Origin: Chloroflexota bacterium
GTDB lineage: Bacteria > Chloroflexota > Limnocylindria > Limnocylindrales > CSP1-4
Direction: 5' to 3'
Assembly (NCBI GenBank): GCA_021815005.1
Contig: JAKAHL010000015.1
Span: forward strand, 1 to 15,926
Length of the DNA: 15,926 bases
Shown: positions 1 through 7,602 of the stretch, one piece after another
How the letters are laid out: each line of letters opens with the position of its first letter
Position numbering within the stretch: the stretch's first letter is position 1
Program-made: the position numbers and the translations under genes
Notes under the pieces: model-generated
What the model was told of the DNA's origin: nothing
The model's database searches: none
What the model saw: only the letters and a program-made list of their open reading frames with translations

Positions 1-1215
1 GTTGGTGGCGTCAACCTTGGCCCGGAAGTTGTCACGGAGCGCGTCCCAGTCGCCGCTCGCGATGACCTCGTCCTTGTCCCGGAAGTAGTCCAGGATGTCC
101 GACGGGTGCGGCAGCGCCGCGTCCGCCACCGGGTCGCCGCCCTCGTGCTTGGCCGAGATGTTGGCAACGTGCCGGGCGAGGTCCACGAGCTCGGCCCGTC
201 GGTCGTAGGGCTGGCGCACCACGCTGCGCTGCGCCTCGGTGATGTGGTGCTCGAAGCGGACCCGGCTCTCGAAGCCCAGCGCGCGGCGGATGTCCGCGGC
301 CGCCCGGAGCGTCGCGTTGTCCACCGAGTTGCTCCAGTTGAGGCCCACCAGCGGCGTGGATCCGTCGTCGCGGGCGAACAGCCTGGCCCCGAGCATGGTC
401 CACAGGCCCGAGAACGGGTTGTCGGTGCCCATGAACACCGAGATCTTGAACTCGATGTCCACCCCCAACCGGTACAGGAGGTAGCCCGCGAGGACGGTGC
501 CCGGGTTGACGTTGAGCACCTGCCGAACGCCGTACTCGGTGTAGTAGTGGAGGTACTCGTCCACCCACAGCAGCGGGTGGTCGTTGGGCTGGCCCACGCC
601 GCCGAAGTAGCCGGTGATCGTGTCGGGCCCGCCCAGGTGGACGTTCGAGCCGTCCGTGCCCTTGGTGTCGAGGGTCTCGACCACGCTCGCGCCGATGATC
701 TGCATCGCGGCCGCCACGGCGGGCAGGTCGCCGTCGGCCTCCTGCTCGCGCATCTTGCGGACGCGGATCCAGCGGCCCGGCAGCAGAGTCCGGTCCGCGA
801 TGGCGCGGCGGGCCGCGTCGATCACCCACGGGAAGTACTGGAGGGCGCTGACCTCGAGCGTGACCGCCAGCGAATCGTCGAATGCCATGCCGTCGGCCCG
901 ATCGCCCAGCACCGCCCGCCGGTAGTCGGCGACGCTCACGAAGGCGCCGCGGTCGCGCTGCTCCTCGAGCCAGGCGAGGGCCTCGAGGTGCTGGGGCGCC
1001 GCTGCCCGGACGCGCTCGAGCAGGGCCGGCAGCTGGCCGGCCGCGCGCGCCTTGCGGTTGATCTCCACGGGCGTGCCGTACTTGGCCACCACGGCCCGCA
1101 GGTCGGCGAGCAGCCCCGCGTCGGGCGCGTCGAGGTAGGCGTTGAGCTCGTCCAGGCGCGTCACCGGGATCGCCAGCCCGGCGCCGCCGCCACTCGCGTT
1201 CGTCGAAGCCGTCAT
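1..1215 (-). CDS. Unrecognised protein, C-terminus beyond the window (partial)
   Basis: An open frame of 405 codons starts at ATG 1215 and runs off the left edge. The start follows a good ribosome site (GGGAGAGG about 9 nt upstream), and the frame opens 44 bp after the stop of the PanB-like gene on the same strand, so the two probably form an operon. The N-terminal ~100 residues are charged and helical. A more conserved-looking part follows, with the stretches ETLDTKGTDGSN (about 174-185), LGGPDTITGYFGG (187-199), VNPGTVLAGYLLYRLGVDIE (about 230-249), VFMGTDNPFSG and GLNWSNSVDNAT. No signal peptide or membrane span is visible, so it is likely a cytoplasmic enzyme. The alternating strand/helix feel and glycine-rich loops would suit a TIM-barrel enzyme, but that is only an impression. 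I cannot name the family. Certainty that it is a gene is high; its function is unknown. Confidence 0.85.
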   Translation of the reverse strand, partial: MTASTNASGGGAGLAIPVTRLDELNAYLDAPDAGLLADLRAVVAKYGTPVEINRKARAAGQLPALLERVRAAAPQHLEALAWLEEQRDRGAFVSVADYRRAVLGDRADGMAFDDSLAVTLEVSALQYFPWVIDAARRAIADRTLLPGRWIRVRKMREQEADGDLPAVAAAMQIIGASVVETLDTKGTDGSNVHLGGPDTITGYFGGVGQPNDHPLLWVDEYLHYYTEYGVRQVLNVNPGTVLAGYLLYRLGVDIEFKISVFMGTDNPFSGLWTMLGARLFARDDGSTPLVGLNWSNSVDNATLRAAADIRRALGFESRVRFEHHITEAQRSVVRQPYDRRAELVDLARHVANISAKHEGGDPVADAALPHPSDILDYFRDKDEVIASGDWDALRDNFRAKVDATN

Positions 1216-1259
1216 CGCAATCGCCCTCTCCCTGGCAGCCGCCAAACCGTGCCGGGCCG

Positions 1260-2117
1260 TCAGCGCCCGAGCAGCGCGACCAGCTCGTCGTACTCCTCGT
1301 CCTTGATGCCGAACCAGTTGGCCGGCGCCGGGAAGGTCCGCTCGGTGACCTCGCGCACGTAGCCGGCGAGGCCCTCGCGGATCACGGAGCCCGCGTCGGC
1401 GAAGACCTTGGCCATCCGGGGCGTGAACTTGGGGTACAGGCCGAAGGCGTCGTGGTAGATCAGCAGCTGGCCGTGGGCGTGGGGCCCGGAGCCCAGGCCC
1501 ATGATGATGGCGCCCTGCGCCCGCTCGGTGATCAGCCCGCAGACGCGGTCCGGGACCAGCTCGAGCAGGATCGCGAACGCGCCCGCCTCCTCCAGCAGCC
1601 GCGCGTCGTCCACGATGCGCTTGGCGGCCTGGGCGCTCTTGCCCTGGAGGCGGAAGCCGCCGAGGGCGGTGGCGCTCTGCGGGGTGAGCCCCAGGTGGCC
1701 GATGACCGGGATGCCGGCGCGCGCGATGCCGGCGACACGGTCGGCCATCTCGGCGCCGCCCTCGAGCTTGACCGCGTCGCAGCCCGTCTCGGCCATGAAC
1801 CGGCCGGCGTTGCGGATGGCGGTCTCCACGCTGGGCTGGTAGCTCATGTACGGCATGTCGCCCACGACCCAGGCGTTGGGGGCGCCCCGCCGCACGGCCG
1901 CCGTGTGGCGGATCATGTCGTCCATGGTGACCGGCAGGGTGGAGTCGTAGCCGAGCATGGTCATGCCCAGGCTGTCGCCCACCAGGATCATGTCCACGCC
2001 CGCCTCGTCCTGCAGGTGGGCGGTGGGGTAGTCGTAGCAGGTGAGCCAGGTGATCTGGGTCCCCTGCGCCTTCTTCTCCATCAGCGCGGGCAGCGTCATC
2101 CGCTTGCGTTCGACCAC
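1260..2117 (-). CDS. panB: PanB-like 3-methyl-2-oxobutanoate hydroxymethyltransferase (divergent)
   Basis: This 285-residue protein resembles ketopantoate hydroxymethyltransferase, which transfers a hydroxymethyl group from 5,10-methylene-tetrahydrofolate to 2-oxoisovalerate, the first pantoate step of pantothenate/CoA synthesis. Family motifs are in order: GDSLGM (47-52) and GDMPYM (86-91), with the two metal-binding Asp; VKLEGG (116-121); HLGLTPQ (141-147); and the catalytic-type Glu in LLELVPD (E186). Length is a little above the usual ~265 because of an extended C-terminus. The start is GTG 2117, with GGAGG 5 nt upstream; an in-frame ATG lies at 2099. Oddly, the usual GIGAG loop reads GLGSG here (207-211), followed by an HAHGQ segment and then YHDAFGLYPKFTP, so this is a divergent branch. 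It is followed 44 bp later by an unrecognised gene rather than panC or panD. Canonical PanB activity is likely but not certain. Confidence 0.85.
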   Translation of the reverse strand: MVERKRMTLPALMEKKAQGTQITWLTCYDYPTAHLQDEAGVDMILVGDSLGMTMLGYDSTLPVTMDDMIRHTAAVRRGAPNAWVVGDMPYMSYQPSVETAIRNAGRFMAETGCDAVKLEGGAEMADRVAGIARAGIPVIGHLGLTPQSATALGGFRLQGKSAQAAKRIVDDARLLEEAGAFAILLELVPDRVCGLITERAQGAIIMGLGSGPHAHGQLLIYHDAFGLYPKFTPRMAKVFADAGSVIREGLAGYVREVTERTFPAPANWFGIKDEEYDELVALLGR

Positions 2118-2224
2118 GGCGTCCTCCGTCGTCCCCGTGTAGGCAGCGCCGTCGATGCCCGGCGGCCGTCACCCGAGAGAGTAGGGCCCCCGGACCCGGG
2201 CGGCGCGACGCCGGCGCGCAGGCC

Positions 2225-2386
2225 GCGACCGGAGACGCACCCGCAGCGACGGAACCTTCGCCCGCCGCGACGGAACCTTCGCCCGCCGCGACCTGCGACA
2301 GCCCGCGGCCGCGACTCGCCGCAGCGACGGAAGCCGCGCCGACCGCGACCGGAGGCGCATCTGCCGCGACGGAAGCGCAATCCGGC
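2225..2386. repeat. Degenerate 21-bp tandem repeat between divergent genes
   Basis: About seven and a half units, each beginning GCGAC, run head to tail at 2225, 2246, 2267, 2288, 2311, 2324, 2345 and 2366. Units 2246-2266 and 2267-2287 are identical. The units at 2225, 2324, 2345 and 2366 are 21 bp with substitutions, 2288 is 23 bp, and 2311 is a 13-bp remnant. The array fills much of the gap between the PanB-like gene and the dihydropyrimidine dehydrogenase gene. Read as codons (7 per unit) one frame gives a Pro/Ala/Thr-rich string, but there is no start or ribosome site, so I treat it as non-coding. Confidence 0.85.
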
Positions 2387-2433
2387 CCGGGCCCCGGGGC
2401 CGTTCGGCCGTCGGCCGGCCGCCGCCACGCGCG

Positions 2434-2439
2434 GATACT
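2434..2439 (+). promoter_or_regulatory. Possible -10 element for the dihydropyrimidine dehydrogenase gene
   Basis: GATACT is an unusually AT-containing hexamer for this region and lies 59 bp before the ATG at 2499, which would give a leader of roughly 50 nt. No convincing -35 is visible. This is weak evidence from position and composition only. Confidence 0.25.
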
Positions 2440-2498
2440 GACGGCTTCGGTGCGTCCCGATCCGTCGCCGCCGACCGGCGGCCTGCGAGGGTGGTGTG

Positions 2499-5084
2499 AT
2501 GACCGTCGCCCCGATCGATCCGTTCCTGCGCCTGGCGCCCCTGACCGGCCCCGCCGCCACCTCCGAGGCCGAGCGGTGTCTCTACTGCTTTGACGCCCCG
2601 TGCGCGCACGCCTGTCCCAGCGAGATCGACGTGCCCGGCTTCATCCGCAAGATCGCCACCGGCAACGTTGCCGGGGCGGCCCGGACGATCCTGGCCGCCA
2701 ACCCGCTCGGCGCCACGTGCGGGGCGGTGTGTCCGGTGGAGCGCCTGTGCGAGGGCGCCTGCGTGCGCAACCGGCTCGACCGGCCCATCGCCATCGGGCG
2801 CCTGCAGCAGGGCGCGGTGGAGGCGTACGCCGCCACGGGCGAGCCGTTCTACACGCCGGCGCCGGACGCGGGCGTGCGGGCCGCCATCGTGGGCGCCGGG
2901 CCGGCCGGCCTCTCGTGCGCCGCTGAGCTGCGCCGGGCCGGCGTGACCGTCACGGTCTACGACGATGCGTCGCGCGCCGGCGGCCTCGCGGACCACGGCA
3001 TCGTGCCCTGGCGCATGGCGCGCCAGGACGTGGCCACCGAGGCCGCCGAGATCGAGCGCGCCGGCGCGACGTTCGCGATGGGCACCCTCGTGGGGCGCGA
3101 CGTGGACGCCGCCGAGCTGCTGGCCGCCAACGACGCGCTGGTCCTGGCGGTGGGCCTCGGCCGGGCGCGCCCGCTCGGCGTGGCCGGGGAGGCGCTGCCG
3201 GGCGTCGTGGACGCGCTCGACGTGATCCGCGCCGCCATCGAGCCGCAGCCGGGCGCGACGCTCGCCGTCGGGCGGCGGGTGGGCGTGGTCGGCGGCGGCT
3301 CCACGGCATTCGACGCCGCGGCCGCGGCCGTCCGGCTGGGCGCGGGGGAGGTCACGCTGTTCTACCGGCGGGGACCGGGCGACTGCCCCGCCTACCCGCA
3401 CGCGGTGGATCTGGCCCGCCAGCTGGGCGTCGCCATCCGCTGGCACACCGCCCCGGTGGAGATCCTGGGCGCCGACCGCGTGACGGGCGCCTCGTTCGCG
3501 GCCATGCGCCCGGGCGCCCCCGACGCGTCCGGCCGGCCGCGGCCGGAGCCCGTCCCGGACTCGTTGTTCGAGGTGGAGCTGGACACGCTCGTCCGAGCCG
3601 TGGGCCAGGACCGGCCCGACGCGGCGGAGGGCGTGCTCGCGAGCCTGGGCGTGCCGCTGCGCGACGGCGTGGCCGTGGCGGACCCGGCCACCGGCCGCAC
3701 CGCCAACCCCAGGGTCTGGGCGATCGGCGACATCGCGTCCGGCGGCAGGGAGGTGGTCAACGCCGTCCAGGCCGGCAAGCTCGCGGCGCGCTCCGTGGTG
3801 GACGCGCTGGGGCTGCGCACCCGCGTTGAGGTGGTCCGCCGGGCCGTGGACGCCACGGTCCCGGGCGTGGACCTCTCGGTGGACATGGCCGGCATCAGGA
3901 GCCCCAACCCGTTCTGGCTGGCCAGCTGCCCCATCACCAACAACGCCGACATGGTCATGCGCGCGTTCGACGCGGGCTGGGGCGGCGCGGTCTGGAAGAC
4001 CATCGGCGAGCCGGTCCGCAACGTCACCGCCCGGCTCGGCTCGTTCGAGCACGGCGGCCAGCGCATCGTCGGCATCAACAACATCGAGCTCATCAGCGAC
4101 CGCCCGACCGACGTGAACATCGCGGAGATCCGCGAGGTGAAGCGGCGCTACCCGAACCACGCGGTGATCGTCAGCCTGATGGTGGAGTCGAAGCGCGAGG
4201 CCTGGCACGAGATCCTGGCCAAGTGCAACGACACGGGCGCGGACGGCTACGAGCTCAACTTCGGCTGCCCGCACGGGATGGCCGAGCGGGGCATGGGCGC
4301 GGCCGTCGGCCAGGTGCCGGACTACGTCCAGATGATCACCGAGTGGGTGATGGAGAAGGCCGAGATGCCCGTCTTGGTCAAGCTCACGCCCAACGTGACC
4401 GACATCCGGTTCCCGGGCCGCGCCGCGCGCAAGGCTGGCGCGGACGGGGTCTCGCTGATCAACACCATCAACTCGCTCATCGGCGCGGATCTCGACACCT
4501 GGGCCCCGCTCCCCGACGTCCGCGGCAAGGGCAGCCATGGCGGCTACGCGGGTCCCGCGGTGAAGCCCATCGCGCTCCACATGGTCTCGCAGCTGGCCGC
4601 GGACCGGGAGGTGGGCATCCCGATCTCGGGCATCGGCGGCGTCGAGACCTGGCGGGACGCCGTGGACTTCCTGCTCCTCGGCGCCACCACGGTCCAGGTG
4701 GGCACGAGCGTCATGCACTACGGCTTCCGCCTGGCAGACGACCTGGTTGACGGCCTCTCGACCTACCTGCGGTCCAAGGGCCTGACGAGCCCCAGCCAGC
4801 TGGTGGGCAGGAGCATCCCGAACCTGACGGACTTCGGGCGGCTCGACACGGAGTGGCGGCTGCTCGCGCACATCGACCAGGACAAGTGCATCGGCTGCAA
4901 CCTGTGCTACGCGGCCTGCAACGACGGCGCGCACCAGGCGATCACGACCGAGCGCTCGAACGGGACGTCGCACCTCGAGGTGGTCGCCGAGAACTGCGTC
5001 GGCTGCCGCCTGTGCGGGTACGTCTGCCCGGTCGAGGGCTGCATCACGTTCGAGGGTCTCGAGGGCGCGGCCGCCATCCACTGA
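2499..5084 (+). CDS. Single-chain NAD(P)H-dependent dihydropyrimidine dehydrogenase (PreT-PreA fusion, DPYD-like)
   Basis: This 861-residue protein reduces uracil/thymine to the dihydro forms, the first step of reductive pyrimidine catabolism. The N-terminal Fe-S domain has C27, C30, C35, C39 and C74, C78, C84, C88, plus a GRLQQ segment (100-104) matching the Gln that ligates a cluster in mammalian DPYD. An FAD site (GAGPAG, 132-137) and an NAD(P) site (GVVGGGST, 262-269) follow. From about 455 comes the FMN barrel, starting near PNPFWLASCPITNN, with the active-site loop GCPHGM (C590) and KLTPNVTDI. The C-terminus carries two ferredoxin-type clusters (C797, C800, C803, C807; C833, C836, C839, C843). 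Many bacteria encode PreT and PreA as two genes; here they form one frame, as in eukaryotes (about 1025 residues). ATG 2499 is preferred over GTG 2496 because GCGAGG lies 8 nt before it. No other pyrimidine-breakdown gene is in view. Confidence 0.94.
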   Translation: MTVAPIDPFLRLAPLTGPAATSEAERCLYCFDAPCAHACPSEIDVPGFIRKIATGNVAGAARTILAANPLGATCGAVCPVERLCEGACVRNRLDRPIAIGRLQQGAVEAYAATGEPFYTPAPDAGVRAAIVGAGPAGLSCAAELRRAGVTVTVYDDASRAGGLADHGIVPWRMARQDVATEAAEIERAGATFAMGTLVGRDVDAAELLAANDALVLAVGLGRARPLGVAGEALPGVVDALDVIRAAIEPQPGATLAVGRRVGVVGGGSTAFDAAAAAVRLGAGEVTLFYRRGPGDCPAYPHAVDLARQLGVAIRWHTAPVEILGADRVTGASFAAMRPGAPDASGRPRPEPVPDSLFEVELDTLVRAVGQDRPDAAEGVLASLGVPLRDGVAVADPATGRTANPRVWAIGDIASGGREVVNAVQAGKLAARSVVDALGLRTRVEVVRRAVDATVPGVDLSVDMAGIRSPNPFWLASCPITNNADMVMRAFDAGWGGAVWKTIGEPVRNVTARLGSFEHGGQRIVGINNIELISDRPTDVNIAEIREVKRRYPNHAVIVSLMVESKREAWHEILAKCNDTGADGYELNFGCPHGMAERGMGAAVGQVPDYVQMITEWVMEKAEMPVLVKLTPNVTDIRFPGRAARKAGADGVSLINTINSLIGADLDTWAPLPDVRGKGSHGGYAGPAVKPIALHMVSQLAADREVGIPISGIGGVETWRDAVDFLLLGATTVQVGTSVMHYGFRLADDLVDGLSTYLRSKGLTSPSQLVGRSIPNLTDFGRLDTEWRLLAHIDQDKCIGCNLCYAACNDGAHQAITTERSNGTSHLEVVAENCVGCRLCGYVCPVEGCITFEGLEGAAAIH

Positions 5085-5141
5085 CGGGCCCGGGCGGGGC
5101 CGGCGCAGGGTCCGGCCACGCCCGCGTCACGGCGCGAGAAT

Positions 5142-5174
5142 CCGGGAGCCCCGCCACGCCGGCGGGGCTCCCGG
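5142..5174. terminator. Perfect 14-bp hairpin between convergent genes
   Basis: Arms 5142-5155 and 5161-5174 are exactly complementary around the 5-nt loop ACGCC. The hairpin sits between the stop of the dehydrogenase (5084) and the stop of the convergent Ig-repeat gene (5197). There is no clear U-tract on the plus side; on the minus side ATTCTC follows. It is likely a bidirectional terminator. Confidence 0.75.
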
Positions 5175-5196
5175 GCTGCTGGCGACCCGGTCCGGG

Positions 5197-7377
5197 TCAG
5201 CGGACGCTGTACCGCTCGACCGGGCTCCACACGCTGTTCGCGTTGTACGGGGTGGGGTTGGCGATGGCCCGGACGTACCACTCGCCGCGCGTCGAGAACC
5301 TCCAGGTCCACGAGGCGCGGCCGGTGGCGTCGATGTAAACGTCGCGCTTGGTGACGTACGTCCAGTGGCCCGCCACGAGCCGGTAGAACCGGAAGGTGAC
5401 CTTGGCGGCCGGCAGGCCCGCCTGCGCCGGCCGCACGGTGGCGGTGAAGGTCACCGCCGTGCCCGCGCTGACGGTCTTGACGTGGCCGAGGTTCGTGGGG
5501 CGCAGGAGCGCGATCTGGCGGACCACGACGCGCGTCGTGGCGCTGGTGCCGGCCGCGAGGTCCGAGGTGCCGGCGAACACCGCCCGGTACCACAGGTTGG
5601 TCGCCGGCCGGTAGGCGAAGGTGTCATTGCCGCTCGCGTCCGCGGTCCGCGTCGCGATTGGCGTCCAGGTCGCGCCGTCGCGGGTACCCTGGAGCGTGAA
5701 TGCCTTGCCTGCGCCGTTCACGCCGAAGCGGGTGGTGAGGTAGACCGTGGATCCCCAGGTGATCACGCTGGCCGACGGGGTGACCGTGATCTGGGCCGTG
5801 GGCGCGGTCACCGTGAACGCCGCCGAGGTCGCGGCCGCCAGCACGCCGGGCGTCACGCAGGCGCCGGTGCCGCAGACGACGCTCAGCGGGGTCGCCACGA
5901 GCGTGTAGCCGACGCCCGCGTTGGAGACGGCGCAGCCCGAGAACACCGCCTTGCCGACGTTCACGCCGCTGGCCGCGGCGGCGATGGTCAGGCCGGACGT
6001 GCAGGTGAGGGCGCCGGCCGGGACGCCCGGGTTGGCGCCGATGGCCAGGGTCACGTACGCGGTCACGCCGGTGGTCACCACGTTGCCGCCGGCATCGGTG
6101 ATCGCGACGATCGGCTGGGTGGTGAAGGCCTGGCCGGCGGCCGCACCGGCCGGCTGCTGGACGAAAGTGAGCTTGGAGGCGGGGCCCGCCGCCACCGTCA
6201 GGCTGGCCGATGTCGCGCCGAGCGCGCCCGCCGTGGCGCGCAGGGTGTAGGTGCCGACCTTGTCGATCGCGCACCCGGAACCGGCGAAGGTGGCCACGCC
6301 GGCGCTCGCCATCACCGGGTTCGTGGTGCAGGTGAGGATGGCGCCGGCGACCGACGTCGTGGCGATCGACAGCTGGACCGCCGTGCTCGACGTGTTCACG
6401 GCCTTCGCCGTCCCGGCCCGGATCTCGACCACGGGCTGCGTCGTGAACGCGACCCCGCCCTTGGCGCCCGACGGCTGCGTCGTGAACACGAGCGTGTTGG
6501 CGACGTCGAACAGGCCGCTGGTGGCGCTCGTGTACGACCCGCCGGCGGCGGTGAGCCTGTAGCCGACGGCGGCGACGCTGACCCGGCAGCCGCTGAACGT
6601 CGCGAGGCCCTGGCTGACCACCCGCTGGTTGGAGGCCTGGTCGCAGGTCAGCGCGACGCTCGCGCCGCCGGGGTTGGTGGACAGCGTCAGGGCCACGGCC
6701 GTCGTGGAGTCGGCGAACACGCGGTTGCCCACCGCGTCCGCCACGACGACGGCCGGCTGGGTCGCGAAGGCGAGGCCGGGCACGCCGAACGCGGGCTGGG
6801 TGCTGAACGCCAGCTGCGTCGCCGCGCCCGGGACCTCCGCCAGCGTCCCGTAGCCGGCGGCGCCGAGCACGCTGGCGGTGGTGCCCGTGTTGGTGATGGT
6901 GCCGGTGACCTGCTGGAGCCCGCCGAGGGATTTCGACGTGGGCTGGACCTGAAGGCCGCCCCACGTGATCTGGCACGGCGCGGTGGACTGCGCGGTCACG
7001 GTCACCTTGGCGTGCTGGGCGTCGGGGTAGGTGAGCGCCGACAGCGTCATCCCGGCGCAGCCGGCGCCGCCGGCGACCGCGGAGCCCGCGCCAGTGTCGA
7101 ACGCGAAGGTCGCCGGCAGCGTCAGCACGATCGTGCTGTTGTTGGCGAGCTGGCCCGCCGCGCCCTCGTAGACGATGGGGCCGCCGACGGCGGTCCAGGC
7201 GTGCGTCGTTGCGTCGGCCGCCGTTGTCGCCGCCATCGGCGGGACCGTGGCGGCCTCGACCGTGGGCGTCGTGGCGGCCGCGGCGGCGGCCGGCAGGAGC
7301 GGCGCGAGCAGCGCCGCGGCGACGACGGGCAGGGCCAGGCGTCCGAGCCTGGCGCCGGGACGGATGGAGCGGTTCAT
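5197..7377 (-). CDS. Secreted protein with tandem Ig-like repeats
   Basis: This is a 726-residue exported protein of unknown role. The start is ATG 7377, with GAGGAGA 7 nt before it; the open frame extends further upstream, but that part lacks coding character. Residues 1-35 form a signal peptide: Arg-containing start, LALPVVAAALLAPLL core, then an Ala-rich cleavage area. An N-terminal beta domain (about 60-180, C107/C135) is followed by three Ig-like repeats at 188-293, 294-397 and 402-526. Each opens with L-x-F-x-x-QP and FxTQP and carries a cysteine pair (C245/C264, C350/C369, C459/C482) suited to a disulfide. Two further beta domains (529-620 and 622-726) are of the type with DGATW and a Trp/Tyr-rich end. 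No C-terminal membrane span, LPXTG or lipobox is visible, so it is probably released or held non-covalently outside the cell. An adhesin or surface-structure role is inference. The repeats are diverged in sequence. Confidence 0.9.
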   Translation of the reverse strand: MNRSIRPGARLGRLALPVVAAALLAPLLPAAAAAATTPTVEAATVPPMAATTAADATTHAWTAVGGPIVYEGAAGQLANNSTIVLTLPATFAFDTGAGSAVAGGAGCAGMTLSALTYPDAQHAKVTVTAQSTAPCQITWGGLQVQPTSKSLGGLQQVTGTITNTGTTASVLGAAGYGTLAEVPGAATQLAFSTQPAFGVPGLAFATQPAVVVADAVGNRVFADSTTAVALTLSTNPGGASVALTCDQASNQRVVSQGLATFSGCRVSVAAVGYRLTAAGGSYTSATSGLFDVANTLVFTTQPSGAKGGVAFTTQPVVEIRAGTAKAVNTSSTAVQLSIATTSVAGAILTCTTNPVMASAGVATFAGSGCAIDKVGTYTLRATAGALGATSASLTVAAGPASKLTFVQQPAGAAAGQAFTTQPIVAITDAGGNVVTTGVTAYVTLAIGANPGVPAGALTCTSGLTIAAAASGVNVGKAVFSGCAVSNAGVGYTLVATPLSVVCGTGACVTPGVLAAATSAAFTVTAPTAQITVTPSASVITWGSTVYLTTRFGVNGAGKAFTLQGTRDGATWTPIATRTADASGNDTFAYRPATNLWYRAVFAGTSDLAAGTSATTRVVVRQIALLRPTNLGHVKTVSAGTAVTFTATVRPAQAGLPAAKVTFRFYRLVAGHWTYVTKRDVYIDATGRASWTWRFSTRGEWYVRAIANPTPYNANSVWSPVERYSVR

Positions 7378-7476
7378 GGCCAAGTCTCCTCGCTCACGAC
7401 AGCTAGTCCCGGCGTGCCCCCACACGTTTGACCCATCCTCGCGTCGCAGCCGTCGCCGGGGCGTCTCCGCGGGGAC

Positions 7477-7482
7477 ACCATA
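7477..7482 (-). promoter_or_regulatory. Possible -10 element for the Ig-repeat gene
   Basis: TATGGT on the minus strand stands out in GC-rich DNA, about 100 bp before the ATG at 7377. It would leave a leader of roughly 90 nt. A weak TTGGGC lies upstream, but the spacing of 15 bp is short. The remainder of 7378-7602 shows no gene and no RNA motif I can identify. Confidence 0.3.
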
Positions 7483-7602
7483 CGCCCCTGGTGCGAGCCC
7501 AAGGCAGGTCGAAGGTCGCCCCAAATCGGGTCTCGGGTCCCCGTGGCTCCAGACGCCGGGGTCGAGCCGCCGGTTCCAGCCGCCCGCGCGGCGGCGCCCG
7601 CC

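Noticed and set aside
2165..2500. Pro/Ala/Thr-rich reading of the 21-bp repeats as a protein linker
   Set aside because: No start codon with a ribosome site precedes it, and the frame runs into the dehydrogenase gene out of phase, so coding is not supported.
2169..5081. A 970-codon open frame antisense to the dihydropyrimidine dehydrogenase gene
   Set aside because: The plus strand encodes an unmistakable enzyme with all its motifs. The antisense frame is Arg/Ala/His/Asp-rich, as expected from the mirrored codons of a high-GC gene.
5365..7431. A 688-codon plus-strand open frame across the Ig-repeat gene
   Set aside because: It has low-complexity Gly/Arg/Ala composition. The minus strand has a ribosome site, signal peptide and repeats, so the plus frame is a shadow.
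7378..7480. Cyclic-di-GMP riboswitch-like leader before the Ig-repeat gene (GGGTCAAACGTG and a GGGACTAGC stretch)
   Set aside because: The conserved GEMM core (such as ACGCAAAGCC and the tetraloop-receptor parts) is absent; a covariance-model search would be needed to revive it.
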